The notes beneath the pieces were generated by a model. The model did not search any database, was not told where the DNA came from, and was given only the letters and a program-made list of their open reading frames with translations. Below are positions 17,342 to 25,494 of a stretch of DNA of 64,000 nucleotides, piece after piece; position 1 is the stretch's first letter, and each line of letters begins with the position of its first letter. This DNA is from Aurantimonas endophytica (GTDB lineage: Bacteria > Pseudomonadota > Alphaproteobacteria > Rhizobiales > Rhizobiaceae): positions 496,001 to 560,000 of the forward strand of contig NZ_JACIEM010000005.1 of the NCBI RefSeq assembly GCF_014196845.1. The letters run 5' to 3'. The translations under genes were made by a program, and so were the position numbers.

Positions 17342-17797
17342 ATGCGAAACCCTTCGGCAAGGCGCGGCCTGAGCTCCGGCTTCCTGTACGGCGGCGCCTG
17401 CCTGCTGTTGCTCGCGTTCCCCGCTTCGGCCGAGGCAGCCGAGCTCTTGATGTTCGAGCAGGCCGGCTGCCCGTTCTGCCGGAATTTCGACCGGGAGATT
17501 GCGCCGGGCTACGCCGACAGTCGCTACGGGCGAATCGCGCCGCTGCGACGCGTCGACATTCGTGTCGACCGGCGCGGTGGCCTCGAGGGTCTCACCCCCG
17601 CGGTTTTCACCCCAACTTTCGTGCTGGTCGACGATGCGGGGCGCGAAGTTGCCCGGCTGGAAGGCTATCCGGGCGAGAAATGGTTCTATCCCGAGCTCGC
17701 CGAGATGGTGGAAGCTCTCGGCGGGGAAGACGAGGGCAAGCCCGGCCTGCCTCCGAAACCCCTCCCACAAGCCGGCGCCACGCCGGCGCCCGAATAG
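17342..17797 (+). CDS. Exported thioredoxin-fold protein (SoxS/SoxW-like)
   Basis: This 151-residue protein has a hydrophobic signal (about residues 11-32) followed by a thioredoxin-like domain with a CPFC redox pair at Cys43 and Cys46. The region FTPTFVLVDDAGREVARLEGYPGE supplies the cis-proline strand. It resembles the periplasmic SoxS-type thioredoxins of Rhizobiales that handle thiol oxidation state. No sox sulfur-oxidation genes are nearby, so the partner is unknown. A proline-rich C-terminal tail follows the domain. Confidence 0.78.
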   Translation: MRNPSARRGLSSGFLYGGACLLLLAFPASAEAAELLMFEQAGCPFCRNFDREIAPGYADSRYGRIAPLRRVDIRVDRRGGLEGLTPAVFTPTFVLVDDAGREVARLEGYPGEKWFYPELAEMVEALGGEDEGKPGLPPKPLPQAGATPAPE

Positions 17798-17800
17798 GAA

Positions 17801-17822
17801 ACGGCCGCCTCGCGGCGGCCGT
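17801..17822. terminator. Perfect 9-bp hairpin between convergent genes
   Basis: ACGGCCGCC and GGCGGCCGT pair around a TCGC loop in the 70-base gap between the thioredoxin-like gene and the convergent cytochrome gene. Read on the minus strand it is followed by TTTCC, so it may terminate the cytochrome transcript. On the plus strand no T-tract follows. Confidence 0.45.
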
Positions 17823-17867
17823 CGGGATACTCATCGATGCCGGAATGCGGATCGACCGCGCCGGGCC

Positions 17868-18305
17868 CTACTGGCCGGCGGCTGCCGCCAGGGCCGCAGC
17901 CGGGTCGCGCGTCGCGCCCGACTCGTCGAAGGTGGCGAGGTAGGCGATCACGTTGCTCAGTTCCTCGGGCTTCTTGAGGCCCGGAAACACCATCTTGGTT
18001 CCCTTGACCACCGCCCGCGGGTCGGTGAGCCACGCACTCATCAGCTCCTCGTTCCAGGCCGTCTTGTCGGCAGACCATGCGACGAAGGGGGCCGAGAAGG
18101 AGTAGCCTTCGACCGCGCCCGGCTTCTCGCCGATAATGCCGTTCAGCTCAGGCCCGATCTTGTTGGCTGCGCCTTCGCCGACGGCGTGGCACGCCCGGCA
18201 TTTGTTGAAGACCTTTTCGCCGGCTGCGGGATCGCCCACCGTCTGCGCTGCCGCCACATTCGCCGTCGCCAGCACCGCGGCTGCAGCCACCATCAAAATT
18301 CGCAT
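17868..18305 (-). CDS. Soluble cytochrome c (class I, c2/c-550 type)
   Basis: This 145-residue periplasmic electron carrier has a signal peptide to about residue 20, one haem site CRACH (C36, C39, H40) and the axial methionine in GTKMVFPG (Met105). ATG 18305 follows GGAGG closely; an earlier in-frame start at 18332 lacks this support. It probably shuttles electrons between the bc1 complex, an oxidase or periplasmic dehydrogenases. It ends in an alanine-rich tail. A 575-base gene-free region lies upstream. Confidence 0.92.
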   Translation of the reverse strand: MRILMVAAAAVLATANVAAAQTVGDPAAGEKVFNKCRACHAVGEGAANKIGPELNGIIGEKPGAVEGYSFSAPFVAWSADKTAWNEELMSAWLTDPRAVVKGTKMVFPGLKKPEELSNVIAYLATFDESGATRDPAAALAAAAGQ

Positions 18306-18880
18306 GTTTCCTCCGACGCTCATCGAGCTCAATTAGCCTCACCGGCGACATCATATGTAACGGCTCTAAACAATGGCAATCGCTCCACGGCGCGGGACGC
18401 TGCCTCGCCTCCTCCTTTGGCGTAGGCGGTAGCCGTGGTGATCATTGCGGGAGCATGTTTGCGACGTTCCGCCGCACGAGCCTGCGCCATGCAAGCCTGT
18501 CGGCACCCGCAAGATGCGCAATCTTTCGCCCGTCTGTGCGCTCCGCGGGCAAGGGCTGGCGAGGACGCTGTAGGAAGCAATTCCGCCACATTCCGGTCAC
18601 CTTCGTTAAGGCCGAGCGTCACCAAATTGTTTCCGTAAACCATGGATTTTAAACCCCAATCAACGATCTGCAGTTACAAACCATTCACGACGCCGCGCCG
18701 ATCAGCATCTCGTTGCACATCGGCAACACGGCGGAGGAGAACAGATTCCTGCCCTTATTCGGGCAAGGAGCCGGCCCATAACCACTCCCGAACCCGCACA
18801 GCTGGGTCCGGAATTTCGGACGACACGAGGTCTGGCGTCCGAAACAGAGAGTCGCTCCGGCGACAGAATGGAGTTCAGTC
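18306..18880. other. 575-base intergenic region between cytochrome c and porin
   Basis: This divergent intergenic region contains no gene I can support. Two short overlapping frames (18329-18643 minus, 104 codons; 18435-18638 plus, 67 codons) lack ribosome sites and recognisable sequence. A possible porin promoter is TTGTTT (18627) with TAAACC 17 bases on. GTCCGGAATTTCGGAC at 18806-18821 is a nearly perfect 16-base palindrome about 60 bases before the porin start. It could be an operator or a hairpin in the leader of the mRNA. Confidence 0.5.
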
Positions 18881-19678
18881 ATGAAACGTTTTGCATTGCT
18901 TCTCGCCTCGACGGCGTTCGTCACCCCGGCGCTCGCCGCTGACGTGATCTACGATGAGCCGCCGGCACCGGCGCCGATGATGATCGAGCCCGTCGCCACC
19001 ACGGCGACCTGGACCGGCATCTACATCGGTGGCCAGGCCGGCGTCGCGTTCAGCGACAGCGACTCGGTCGACTTCGACGCAGACAACGATGGCGTCTTCG
19101 GTGACGGCACCTTCGACAGCGGCGACGACAACAACGCCGGCTTCATCGGCGGCGCGCACATCGGTTACGACCACCAGTTCGCCAACAACGTCGTTCTCGG
19201 CGCGGTCGCCGACATCAACTACATCGATGCCGAGACCAACCGGAACTACTCGGTCGTCCTCCCGGGCGGCGGCGGTACCGCCAATTTCGGGCTCAACGAA
19301 GAACTCGACTACATGGGCACCGTCCGCGCCCGTCTCGGTTATGCGTTTGACAGCATCCTGGTCTACGGTACGGGCGGCTTGGCTTATGCGGGCTACGACC
19401 GCAGCAGCTCCATGCCGGCCACGGGCTTCGCTGGCTACACCTTCGAAGAAGACGGCGACGATGCCGACGTCGGCTACACGGTCGGTGGTGGTATCGACGT
19501 GATGGCGACGCAGAACATCTCGTTCGGTGTCGAGTATCTCTACACGAACCTCGGCTCGAACGACTACTCGGTGACGGCGACCAACGCCAACAGCGAGTTG
19601 AACTTCACCACCGAGTCGAACGACGACGACCTGGACTTCCACACGATCTGGGCCAAGGCCTCGTATCGCTTCAACTAA
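18881..19678 (+). CDS. Outer-membrane beta-barrel porin, Omp25/Omp31 family
   Basis: This 265-residue protein has a signal peptide ending ALAAD and the block WTGIYIGGQAGVAFS typical of the rhizobial Omp25/Omp31 family. Alternating beta strands and aspartate-rich loops follow (for example DADNDGVFGDGTFDSGDDNN). It ends in a barrel-closing strand, WAKASYRFN. Most members end in phenylalanine, so the extra asparagine is notable. It probably contributes to outer-membrane stability and small-solute permeability. An intrinsic terminator follows the gene. Confidence 0.88.
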   Translation: MKRFALLLASTAFVTPALAADVIYDEPPAPAPMMIEPVATTATWTGIYIGGQAGVAFSDSDSVDFDADNDGVFGDGTFDSGDDNNAGFIGGAHIGYDHQFANNVVLGAVADINYIDAETNRNYSVVLPGGGGTANFGLNEELDYMGTVRARLGYAFDSILVYGTGGLAYAGYDRSSSMPATGFAGYTFEEDGDDADVGYTVGGGIDVMATQNISFGVEYLYTNLGSNDYSVTATNANSELNFTTESNDDDLDFHTIWAKASYRFN

Positions 19679-19721
19679 GGCGTTCGCGCCAAGCCGGGCG
19701 TACTAGCCCGGCATCGTTGGA

Positions 19722-19754
19722 CCCCGTCGGATCGCCTGATCCGGCGGGGTTTTT
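19722..19754 (+). terminator. Intrinsic terminator of the porin gene
   Basis: A 12-bp stem (CCCCGTCGGATC with GATCCGGCGGGG, one G-U pair) around a GCCT loop is followed by TTTTT. It lies 43 bases after the porin stop and before the convergent kinase gene. The minus-strand side has no T-tract. Confidence 0.88.
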
Positions 19755-19788
19755 CGTTGTGACATCGAAATGAAAAGGGCTCCTGCCG

Positions 19789-20736
19789 CTACAGCGGCGG
19801 CAGGCCCAGATCGGCGCGCCGCGGCAGGTCGGCGCCGCGCCGCGAACATGTCACCGCCGCAGCCTTGACCGCCAGCTCGAGCAACGCCGCGAGGCGGTCG
19901 CGGTCCAGGGCGTGCAGCGCCTCGCGTGACAGGGTGCGGGACTCGGCGAGCCCTGCGAGCAGCGCCGCCTGAAACGTGTCGCCCGCTCCGACAGTGTCGA
20001 CGACCGCAACCGCGCGCCCCTCCGCCGATGCCGAGATACCCGCGCTGGTGCGCGCCACCGCGCCGCGCTCGCCGAGCGTCAGCACCGCCATGCCGGCGCC
20101 CGCCGCCAGCCAATCGTCGAGAACCGAATCGAGACTGCGGCCGGGATAGAGCAGGCCGAGATCCTCCTCGCTGGCCTTCACCAACGCCGCGAAGGGAACG
20201 AGCTCCGCCACTTTCGCCCGCCAGACATCGAGGTCGGGCTCGATCGAGGCGCGGACATTGGGGTCGTAGGAGATGAACCGCCGTTCGTGCTCCTGGCGCG
20301 CCAGCCGGGCAAGGGCGGAAGCCGTCGGTTCGGTGACGGTCGAATAGGAGGCGAGATGGATGGCACGGACCGACTCCGGCAGCTCCGCCGGCACCTCGCC
20401 CGTCTCGATCGACCGGTCGGCGGTGCCATCGATGTAGAACGCGTAGGCCGGCGAGCCGTCGTCGCCGAGCGAGACCATCGCAAGCGTGGTGTTGCGGTCG
20501 GTGGGAATGAGGAAGCGCCCGTCGATCGACTCCCGTTCCATGAAGGCGCGGATGCGCGCGCCGAACAGGTCTCGCGAGATCTTGGTGAAGTATCCCACGG
20601 GATGGCCCAGACGGGCGAGGCCGAGGGCGACATTCAGCGGCGAACCGCCCACGCGGCCGGCAAGGCGGATCTCGGCAACGTCGTCCGTATCCTGCGCAAA
20701 CAGATCGAACAGAGAGTCGCCGCAACTGAGGAACAT
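19789..20736 (-). CDS. PfkB-family carbohydrate kinase (fructokinase-like)
   Basis: This 315-residue sugar kinase has the N-terminal GGSPLNVALGLARLG sugar-binding region. The C-terminal signature DTVGAGDTFQAALLAGL contains the anion hole and catalytic aspartate. ATG 20736 follows GGGAGG and is preferred over the longer reading from 20763. Fructose is the likeliest substrate by resemblance to rhizobial fructokinases, but no transport or isomerase gene is adjacent to settle it. It is divergent from pcaD across a 149-base region that holds a perfect inverted repeat. Confidence 0.85.
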   Translation of the reverse strand: MFLSCGDSLFDLFAQDTDDVAEIRLAGRVGGSPLNVALGLARLGHPVGYFTKISRDLFGARIRAFMERESIDGRFLIPTDRNTTLAMVSLGDDGSPAYAFYIDGTADRSIETGEVPAELPESVRAIHLASYSTVTEPTASALARLARQEHERRFISYDPNVRASIEPDLDVWRAKVAELVPFAALVKASEEDLGLLYPGRSLDSVLDDWLAAGAGMAVLTLGERGAVARTSAGISASAEGRAVAVVDTVGAGDTFQAALLAGLAESRTLSREALHALDRDRLAALLELAVKAAAVTCSRRGADLPRRADLGLPPL

Positions 20737-20763
20737 GGCAGACCTCCCGTCCATCCCTGACAC

Positions 20764-20782
20764 ATCCTGCCGCTAGCAGGAT
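20764..20782. promoter_or_regulatory. Perfect inverted repeat between the kinase gene and pcaD
   Basis: ATCCTGC-CGCTA-GCAGGAT is a 19-base perfect inverted repeat 28 bases upstream of the kinase start and about 100 bases upstream of pcaD. It does not resemble the PcaQ site I know. It is a candidate operator for the kinase gene, or a short hairpin. Confidence 0.35.
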
Positions 20783-20885
20783 TGCCGCGGGTGGAAAAGA
20801 CCCGTGCGGACGGGGCCGCGGGTCGGCCCTTTCATCTGTCCCGTGGGTGCCTATGATCGCGCCGCACAGGGGAGCGAAGGAAACC

Positions 20886-21692
20886 ATGGCATTCCAACGT
20901 GTGAACGGCATCGTCCTGCACTACAGGCTGGAGCGCCGTGGGCCCGGGCCGACCCTCGTCTTCGCCAACTCGCTCGGCACGGATTTCCGGATCTGGGACC
21001 TGCTGCTCGCCGAACTCGGGGAGCGGTACACGGTGCTGCGCTACGACAAGCGGGGCCACGGTCTCTCCGAAGCGACCCCGCCGCCTTACGTCATGGACGA
21101 CCATGTCGACGACCTGAAGACGCTGATCGACCATCTGGAATTGCGCGATCCGCTGGTCGTCGGGCTGTCGATCGGCGGGATGATCGCCCAGCGTCTCGCC
21201 CATCGTCATCCGGGTCTCGCCCGCGGCCTGATCCTGATGGATACCGCGCATCGGATCGGCACGGACGAGCTGTGGAACCAGCGGATTGCCGCAGTCGAGG
21301 CCGACGGGATTGCGGCCATCGCCGACGGCATTCTGGCGCGCTGGTTCACGGCGGCGTATCGCCGTCCGGAGAATTCCGACTTCGTCGGCTATTCCAACAT
21401 GCTGCTGCGGACGCCCCGCGAGGGCTATCTCGGCAGCAGCGCAGCGTTGCGCGACGCCGACTACTCGGTGGACGTCGCCGGGCTCGGCCTGCCGGTGCTC
21501 TGCGCCGTCGGCGACCAGGACGGGTCGACGCCGCCGGAACTCGTCCGATCCACCGCCGCCCTGATTCCGGCCGCCGAATTCGCCGTCGTCGAGAATGCCG
21601 GGCATCTGCCGTGCATCGAGCAGCCCAAGGTGACGGCCGCGCTCGTTGAACGATTTGCCGACAAGGTCTTCGGCACGACGGCCCGCCCATGA
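20886..21692 (+). CDS. pcaD: 3-oxoadipate enol-lactonase
   Basis: This 268-residue alpha/beta hydrolase should open beta-ketoadipate enol-lactone in the protocatechuate branch of the beta-ketoadipate pathway. The nucleophile elbow is GLSIGG (Ser95), and ENAGHLPCIEQ near the end carries the catalytic histidine. ATG 20886 follows AAGGAAACC; a GTG at 20847 in frame is less likely. Its stop overlaps pcaB (ATGA). In rhizobia pcaC, pcaH and pcaG normally lie between these two genes and are missing here. Confidence 0.88.
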   Translation: MAFQRVNGIVLHYRLERRGPGPTLVFANSLGTDFRIWDLLLAELGERYTVLRYDKRGHGLSEATPPPYVMDDHVDDLKTLIDHLELRDPLVVGLSIGGMIAQRLAHRHPGLARGLILMDTAHRIGTDELWNQRIAAVEADGIAAIADGILARWFTAAYRRPENSDFVGYSNMLLRTPREGYLGSSAALRDADYSVDVAGLGLPVLCAVGDQDGSTPPELVRSTAALIPAAEFAVVENAGHLPCIEQPKVTAALVERFADKVFGTTARP

Positions 21693-22747
21693 CCGCCTCG
21701 GTATTCGAGCATCCGTTTCTCGCCGGCCTGCTCGGCGACGAGGAGATGGCGTCCTATTTCACCGCTGCGGCCGACATCGAGGCGTTGCTCGCCTTCGAGA
21801 CGGCGCTGGCGGAGGCCGAGGCTGCCGAGGGCATCATAAGCGAGGGAGCTGCCGCGGCGATCCGGGAGGTGGCCGGTCAATTCGCGCCAGACCTTGCCGA
21901 CCTGAGCGCCGGTACCGCCGGCGACGGCGTCGTGATGCCAGGGCTGCTGCGGCAGATTCGGCCAAGTCTCGATCCCGAGGCGGCCAAAGCATTGCATAAC
22001 GGCGCCACCAGCCAGGACGCCATCGATGCCTCGATGGCGATGCGCCTCATGGGCGTGTCGCTGGTTCTCGACCGGCGGCTGGCGCAGCTCGGCGACCGCC
22101 TCGCGCAATGGGGCATCGAGGCCGGCGATGCCGAAGTGATGGCTCATACCCGCATGCAGGCGGCGCGGCCGACGCAGTTCCAGCGCAAGCTGTCGTCCTG
22201 GGCCGATCCGCTGGTGCGCTGCCGGCTGCGGCTCGAGCAAATCGCGCCACGTGCGTTCGCGCTGCGCTTCGGCGGCGCCGTCGGAGACCGGGCCGAGCTC
22301 GGCGAGCAGGCCGATGCGGTGGCAGATCGCGTCGCGGCGTCCCTCGGCCTGTTTGCGGCGCCCGGCTCGCTGCACACCGAGCGTGACGGGATCGCCGAGT
22401 TCGGCCACTGGCTGTCGCTGGTCACCGGCGCCCTCGGCAAGCTCGGCCAGGACGTCGCTCTGGCGCTGCAGTCGGAGGTCGGCGAATTACGGCTCGAGGG
22501 CGGCGGCACCTCGTCGGCGATGGCGCACAAGCAAAACCCGGTCGGCGCCGAGATGCTGGTGACGCTGGCGCGGTTCAACGCGACGCTGGTTTCCGGCCTG
22601 CATCATTCGCTGGTTCACGAGAACGAGCGCTCGGGTGCCGCCTGGACGTTGGAATGGATGCTGCTGCCGCAGATGGCCATGGCCGCCGGTGCCGCGACCC
22701 GGATAGCAGAGGAATTGCTCGGGAACCTGTCGCTGGCAGAGATCTAG
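21689..22747 (+). CDS. pcaB: 3-carboxy-cis,cis-muconate cycloisomerase
   Basis: This 352-residue member of the fumarase/aspartase superfamily carries the signature SSAMAHKQNPVGAE. It should form 4-carboxymuconolactone in protocatechuate degradation. The length matches the short rhizobial form. The start overlaps pcaD by four bases, so the two are coupled. Without pcaHG (dioxygenase) and pcaC in the window the pathway is incomplete locally; those genes may be elsewhere or lost. Confidence 0.88.
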   Translation: MTASVFEHPFLAGLLGDEEMASYFTAAADIEALLAFETALAEAEAAEGIISEGAAAAIREVAGQFAPDLADLSAGTAGDGVVMPGLLRQIRPSLDPEAAKALHNGATSQDAIDASMAMRLMGVSLVLDRRLAQLGDRLAQWGIEAGDAEVMAHTRMQAARPTQFQRKLSSWADPLVRCRLRLEQIAPRAFALRFGGAVGDRAELGEQADAVADRVAASLGLFAAPGSLHTERDGIAEFGHWLSLVTGALGKLGQDVALALQSEVGELRLEGGGTSSAMAHKQNPVGAEMLVTLARFNATLVSGLHHSLVHENERSGAAWTLEWMLLPQMAMAAGAATRIAEELLGNLSLAEI

Positions 22748-22822
22748 CTTCGGCAGGTCGGGACTTTCCGACCCATGCCGATGCCGGGCATAATCAGCCA
22801 GTACGCCCGAAGGAGGTTCGCC

Positions 22823-23389
22823 ATGACACGTATCGCCATCGCCCTGACGCCGGACTTTGCCGACTGGGAATGTGCGCTGCTGATGGCGGTGGCGCGCGCC
22901 TATCTCGGCGTCGACGTCGTGACCGCTTCGCCGGATGGCAGCGTGGTCAGCTCGATGGGTGGCCTGCACGTGACGCCCGATCTTGGCTATGATGGTCTCG
23001 ACCCGGCCAGCTTCGACGCGCTCGTCATTCCCGGTGGGCTGTCTTGGGAAAGCGGCACGGCGCCGGATTTCGGCCCGCTCGCGCGCAGCTTCCACGCGGC
23101 CGGCAAGGTGGTGGGCGGCATCTGCGCTGCCGCAAGCGCGCTGGCGGCGACCGGCCTGCTCGACAGGGTGGCTCATACCGGCAATTCGCTGTCGGCCCAC
23201 CGCGAACAGGCCGCCTATAGCGGCGAGGCCTATTACCGCGACCAGCCGCGGGCTGTATCCGACGGCAGGGTGATAACCGCTCCGGGCAGTTCCCCGGTGA
23301 GCTTCACGACCGAGATCCTCAAGGCGCTCGATCTCTGGGGTCCGGAGGCGGAGGCGGAAATTGCCGCCTTTGCCGGCGAGCATCGCTGA
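22823..23389 (+). CDS. DJ-1/PfpI family protein
   Basis: This 188-residue class I glutamine-amidotransferase-like protein has the nucleophile elbow GGICAAAS (Cys101), with an early glutamate region DFADWECALL. Related proteins act as glyoxalase-like or stress hydrolases or as regulators' enzymatic halves. This one is a single domain without an AraC helix-turn-helix. The ATG follows AAGGAGG, a strong ribosome site. It lies 75 bases after pcaB and may be read through from it. The substrate is not predictable. Confidence 0.82.
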   Translation: MTRIAIALTPDFADWECALLMAVARAYLGVDVVTASPDGSVVSSMGGLHVTPDLGYDGLDPASFDALVIPGGLSWESGTAPDFGPLARSFHAAGKVVGGICAAASALAATGLLDRVAHTGNSLSAHREQAAYSGEAYYRDQPRAVSDGRVITAPGSSPVSFTTEILKALDLWGPEAEAEIAAFAGEHR

Positions 23390-23400
23390 TCGGAGAGCCG

Positions 23401-24237
23401 TCAGGCGCCGAGCAGCGAATAGGTGCCGAAGGCCGGCACCTTGACCGCCAGATGGCGCGGATCGACACCTGCGACGAGACCGAGCAGGTTCACTTCGAGG
23501 CCGGATTTCCAGCCGACGACGACGCCGGCATAGCCCCAGAGCGACAGCCGGATCTCCCCACGCTCCGTATCGAGCACGACGAGCCGGCCGTCAGAGGGGT
23601 AATCCCGTCCGACCGCGGCAACCGGCAGGCTCGCATCGATGCCCGGCACCGCCCGCATCACATGCGCGACGAAGCTGTTGGAGTTCGGGCCGGGAAACAT
23701 CGTGTAGCCGCCGGCCTCCGCGAAGGGATAGGCGGCAATCGCCGCGCGCACCTGCGGGATCAGCCGCTCGGCCTGCGCGCCGGTCACTCCCACGATGATC
23801 TTCGGCACATTCGAGTACCAGAGACCATCGGCGGGCCGGTGGTTGTGGCGGATCGGGATGCCCCAGCCGACCTTGTCCCAGCGCTCGTAGGCGCTGGCAT
23901 CCTTGTCCTTGACCACGATCCAGGAGTGCTCCGATACCGCGCCTTTCATGCCGCCGGTACGAGCAGCGAGAATGTACAGTGCCGCGTCCGAGCCGTCCTG
24001 CGGCGTCGGCAGAATGCGCGACGAACTCCAGTCGGCCTGGCGCCAGGAGGACGGGTGGTCGCCCGACCACCACAGAAGCGCGGCGAGGGCGGCGGGCAGC
24101 AGATAGACGCCCGCGATCACGATGAGCAGCAGTTTCAGCAAGGGGGCGGTCTCGGTGGCGAGGTGGCGAAAGCGGGCGAGGGCTGGTAGGGCGAGGCACG
24201 TATCCTGAGAGTGTAAGGTCGAGGTAGGACATGGCAA
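23401..24237 (-). CDS. DUF3750 domain membrane protein
   Basis: This protein of up to 278 residues has one N-terminal membrane segment (about residues 33-57) and a periplasmic DUF3750 domain. Characteristic stretches are ARTGGMKGAVSEHSWIVVKD, VGWGIPIRHN and FPGPNSNSFVAH. The family's function is unknown. No ATG or GTG suits the start. The frame begins with TTG at 24237, which would overlap the divergent asparaginase start, while a later TTG near the membrane segment has no ribosome site. The body is certain; the first 30 or so residues are not. Confidence 0.72.
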   Translation of the reverse strand: MPCPTSTLHSQDTCLALPALARFRHLATETAPLLKLLLIVIAGVYLLPAALAALLWWSGDHPSSWRQADWSSSRILPTPQDGSDAALYILAARTGGMKGAVSEHSWIVVKDKDASAYERWDKVGWGIPIRHNHRPADGLWYSNVPKIIVGVTGAQAERLIPQVRAAIAAYPFAEAGGYTMFPGPNSNSFVAHVMRAVPGIDASLPVAAVGRDYPSDGRLVVLDTERGEIRLSLWGYAGVVVGWKSGLEVNLLGLVAGVDPRHLAVKVPAFGTYSLLGA

Positions 24238-25235
24238 ACCCGGTTCTCGTGGAAGTGACCCGAGGCGAGATGGTCGAGAGCTTCCATCGCGGCGCCTTTG
24301 CGCTGATGGACGGAGAGGGCCGCCTTCTCGCTTCCGCCGGCGATGTCGATCGCCCGGTGTTCCCGCGCTCGACGATCAAGGTTTTCCAGGCGATCCCGCT
24401 GATCGAGACGGGTGCCGCCGCGGCGTTCCAGCTGTCGCCGGCCGAACTCGCGCTCGCCTGCGCCTCGCATTCGGGCGAGACGGGGCACGTCCGGCAGGTG
24501 GCGGCGATGCTGGCAAAGGCGGGGCTCGATGCCTCGGCGCTGGAATGCGGCTGCCACTGGCCGTTCGACGCCGCCGTCGCCCGGGACCTCGCCCGTCGCG
24601 GCGAGACGCCGACGGCGCTCCACAACAATTGCTCGGGCAAGCATGCCGGCTTCCTCTGCACGGCGGTGCATCGCGGCGAGGACACGCGGGGCTATGTCGG
24701 CCGCGACCATCCCGTGCAGTTGCGGGCAAAGGCGGTGATCGAGGAACTCGTCGGCCAGGCGCTGACCGTCGATGCCTGCGGCATCGATGGCTGTTCGATC
24801 CCGACCTTCGCTGCACCGCTCAAGGGCTTCGCCCACGGTTTTGCCAAGCTCGTCAGCGGCCACGGCATCTCGCCGCAGCGGGCGGCAGCCGGGCGCAGCC
24901 TGATCGACGCCTGCATGGCGCATCCCTGGGAAATGTCCGGTACGGGACGGTTCTGCGAGACGCTGATGGGCGTCGCGCCGGGGCGCGTCTTCGCCAAGAC
25001 CGGCGTCGAGGGCGTGTTCTGTGGCGCCTTGCCGGATCTCGGTCTCGGCTTCGCGCTCAAGATCGACGACGGCGCGACCCGCGCCAGCGAAGCGCTGGCC
25101 GCCGCGGTGATCGCCACTGCCTTGCGGGACGAGGACGCAGCGCTTGCAGGAAGGTTCGAAGGACTGGCACGGCGGACACTGAGCAATTGGGAGAAGGTCG
25201 AGGTCGGCGAGATCCGGGTAACGATGCCCGCGTGA
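24231..25235 (+). CDS. Rhizobial-type (class 3) L-asparaginase
   Basis: This 334-residue enzyme resembles the Rhizobium etli ReAII/ReAV asparaginases and is unrelated to E. coli AnsA/AnsB. PRSTIKVFQ supplies the serine-x-x-lysine catalytic pair. CSGKHAGF and DACGIDGCSIP supply the cysteines and lysine that hold zinc in ReAV. It should hydrolyse asparagine to aspartate and ammonia. A GAGGTAGG sequence precedes the ATG. It is divergent from the DUF3750 gene, whose open frame overlaps its first bases. Confidence 0.88.
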   Translation: MANPVLVEVTRGEMVESFHRGAFALMDGEGRLLASAGDVDRPVFPRSTIKVFQAIPLIETGAAAAFQLSPAELALACASHSGETGHVRQVAAMLAKAGLDASALECGCHWPFDAAVARDLARRGETPTALHNNCSGKHAGFLCTAVHRGEDTRGYVGRDHPVQLRAKAVIEELVGQALTVDACGIDGCSIPTFAAPLKGFAHGFAKLVSGHGISPQRAAAGRSLIDACMAHPWEMSGTGRFCETLMGVAPGRVFAKTGVEGVFCGALPDLGLGFALKIDDGATRASEALAAAVIATALRDEDAALAGRFEGLARRTLSNWEKVEVGEIRVTMPA

Positions 25236-25279
25236 GGGGCGCGTGTTCCGTCCGTTTCGAAGTGGCCGGTGATTACCGC

Positions 25280-25307
25280 TTGACGGGCGACGTAACAGGC
25301 GTAGGCT
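25280..25307 (+). promoter_or_regulatory. Sigma-70-like promoter for a candidate small RNA
   Basis: TTGACG (25280-25285) and TAGGCT (25302-25307) are separated by 16 bases. This is a good alphaproteobacterial housekeeping match in a stretch where no gene start follows. Predicted transcription would begin near 25313-25315, at the base of a small perfect hairpin. Confidence 0.5.
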
Positions 25308-25313
25308 GCTCTT

Positions 25314-25494
25314 TGCGTCCTTGACGCAGCGGGAGGTTAGCAATGGAACCACCTCAGCACGCCGCCGCCTAGACGACAGGATCTGTTGTTCGGGGTCCTG
25401 CCCAGCGGCTTCTTACTGACATGCCTCGGGAGCGGCTTATGAGCCGCCGGAGTCGTGGAACAGGCTCTCCCTAGCCGCTCCCAAGGTGCTTTTA
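25314..25494 (+). ncRNA. Candidate structured small RNA (6S-like at most)
   Basis: About 180 bases without a supported gene lie behind a good promoter and are rich in pairing. TGCGTC-CTT-GACGCA forms a hairpin at 25314-25328. GCGGCT (25432-25437) can pair either with AGCCGC at 25442-25447 or, as part of a 14-position stem with one mismatch, with 25473-25486. The outer stem is followed by GCTTTTA, a weak terminator-like end. ACGAC and GTCGT can also pair around the middle. Size, strong promoter and a long irregular rod recall 6S RNA, but I cannot match the family's conserved bases. An 83-codon minus-strand frame here (25337-25588) looks like chance. Confidence 0.35.

Noticed and set aside
17342-17797. 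Assignment of the thioredoxin-fold protein to a sulfur-oxidation (soxXYZ) system
   Set aside because: No sox sulfur genes are present in the window; the soxBDAG genes here encode sarcosine oxidase, which only shares the name.
18329-18643. A 104-codon minus-strand frame containing a CASCGCRQAC cysteine cluster
   Set aside because: There is no ribosome site, no recognisable fold, and it covers the cytochrome c upstream region. The cysteine cluster is suggestive but not enough.
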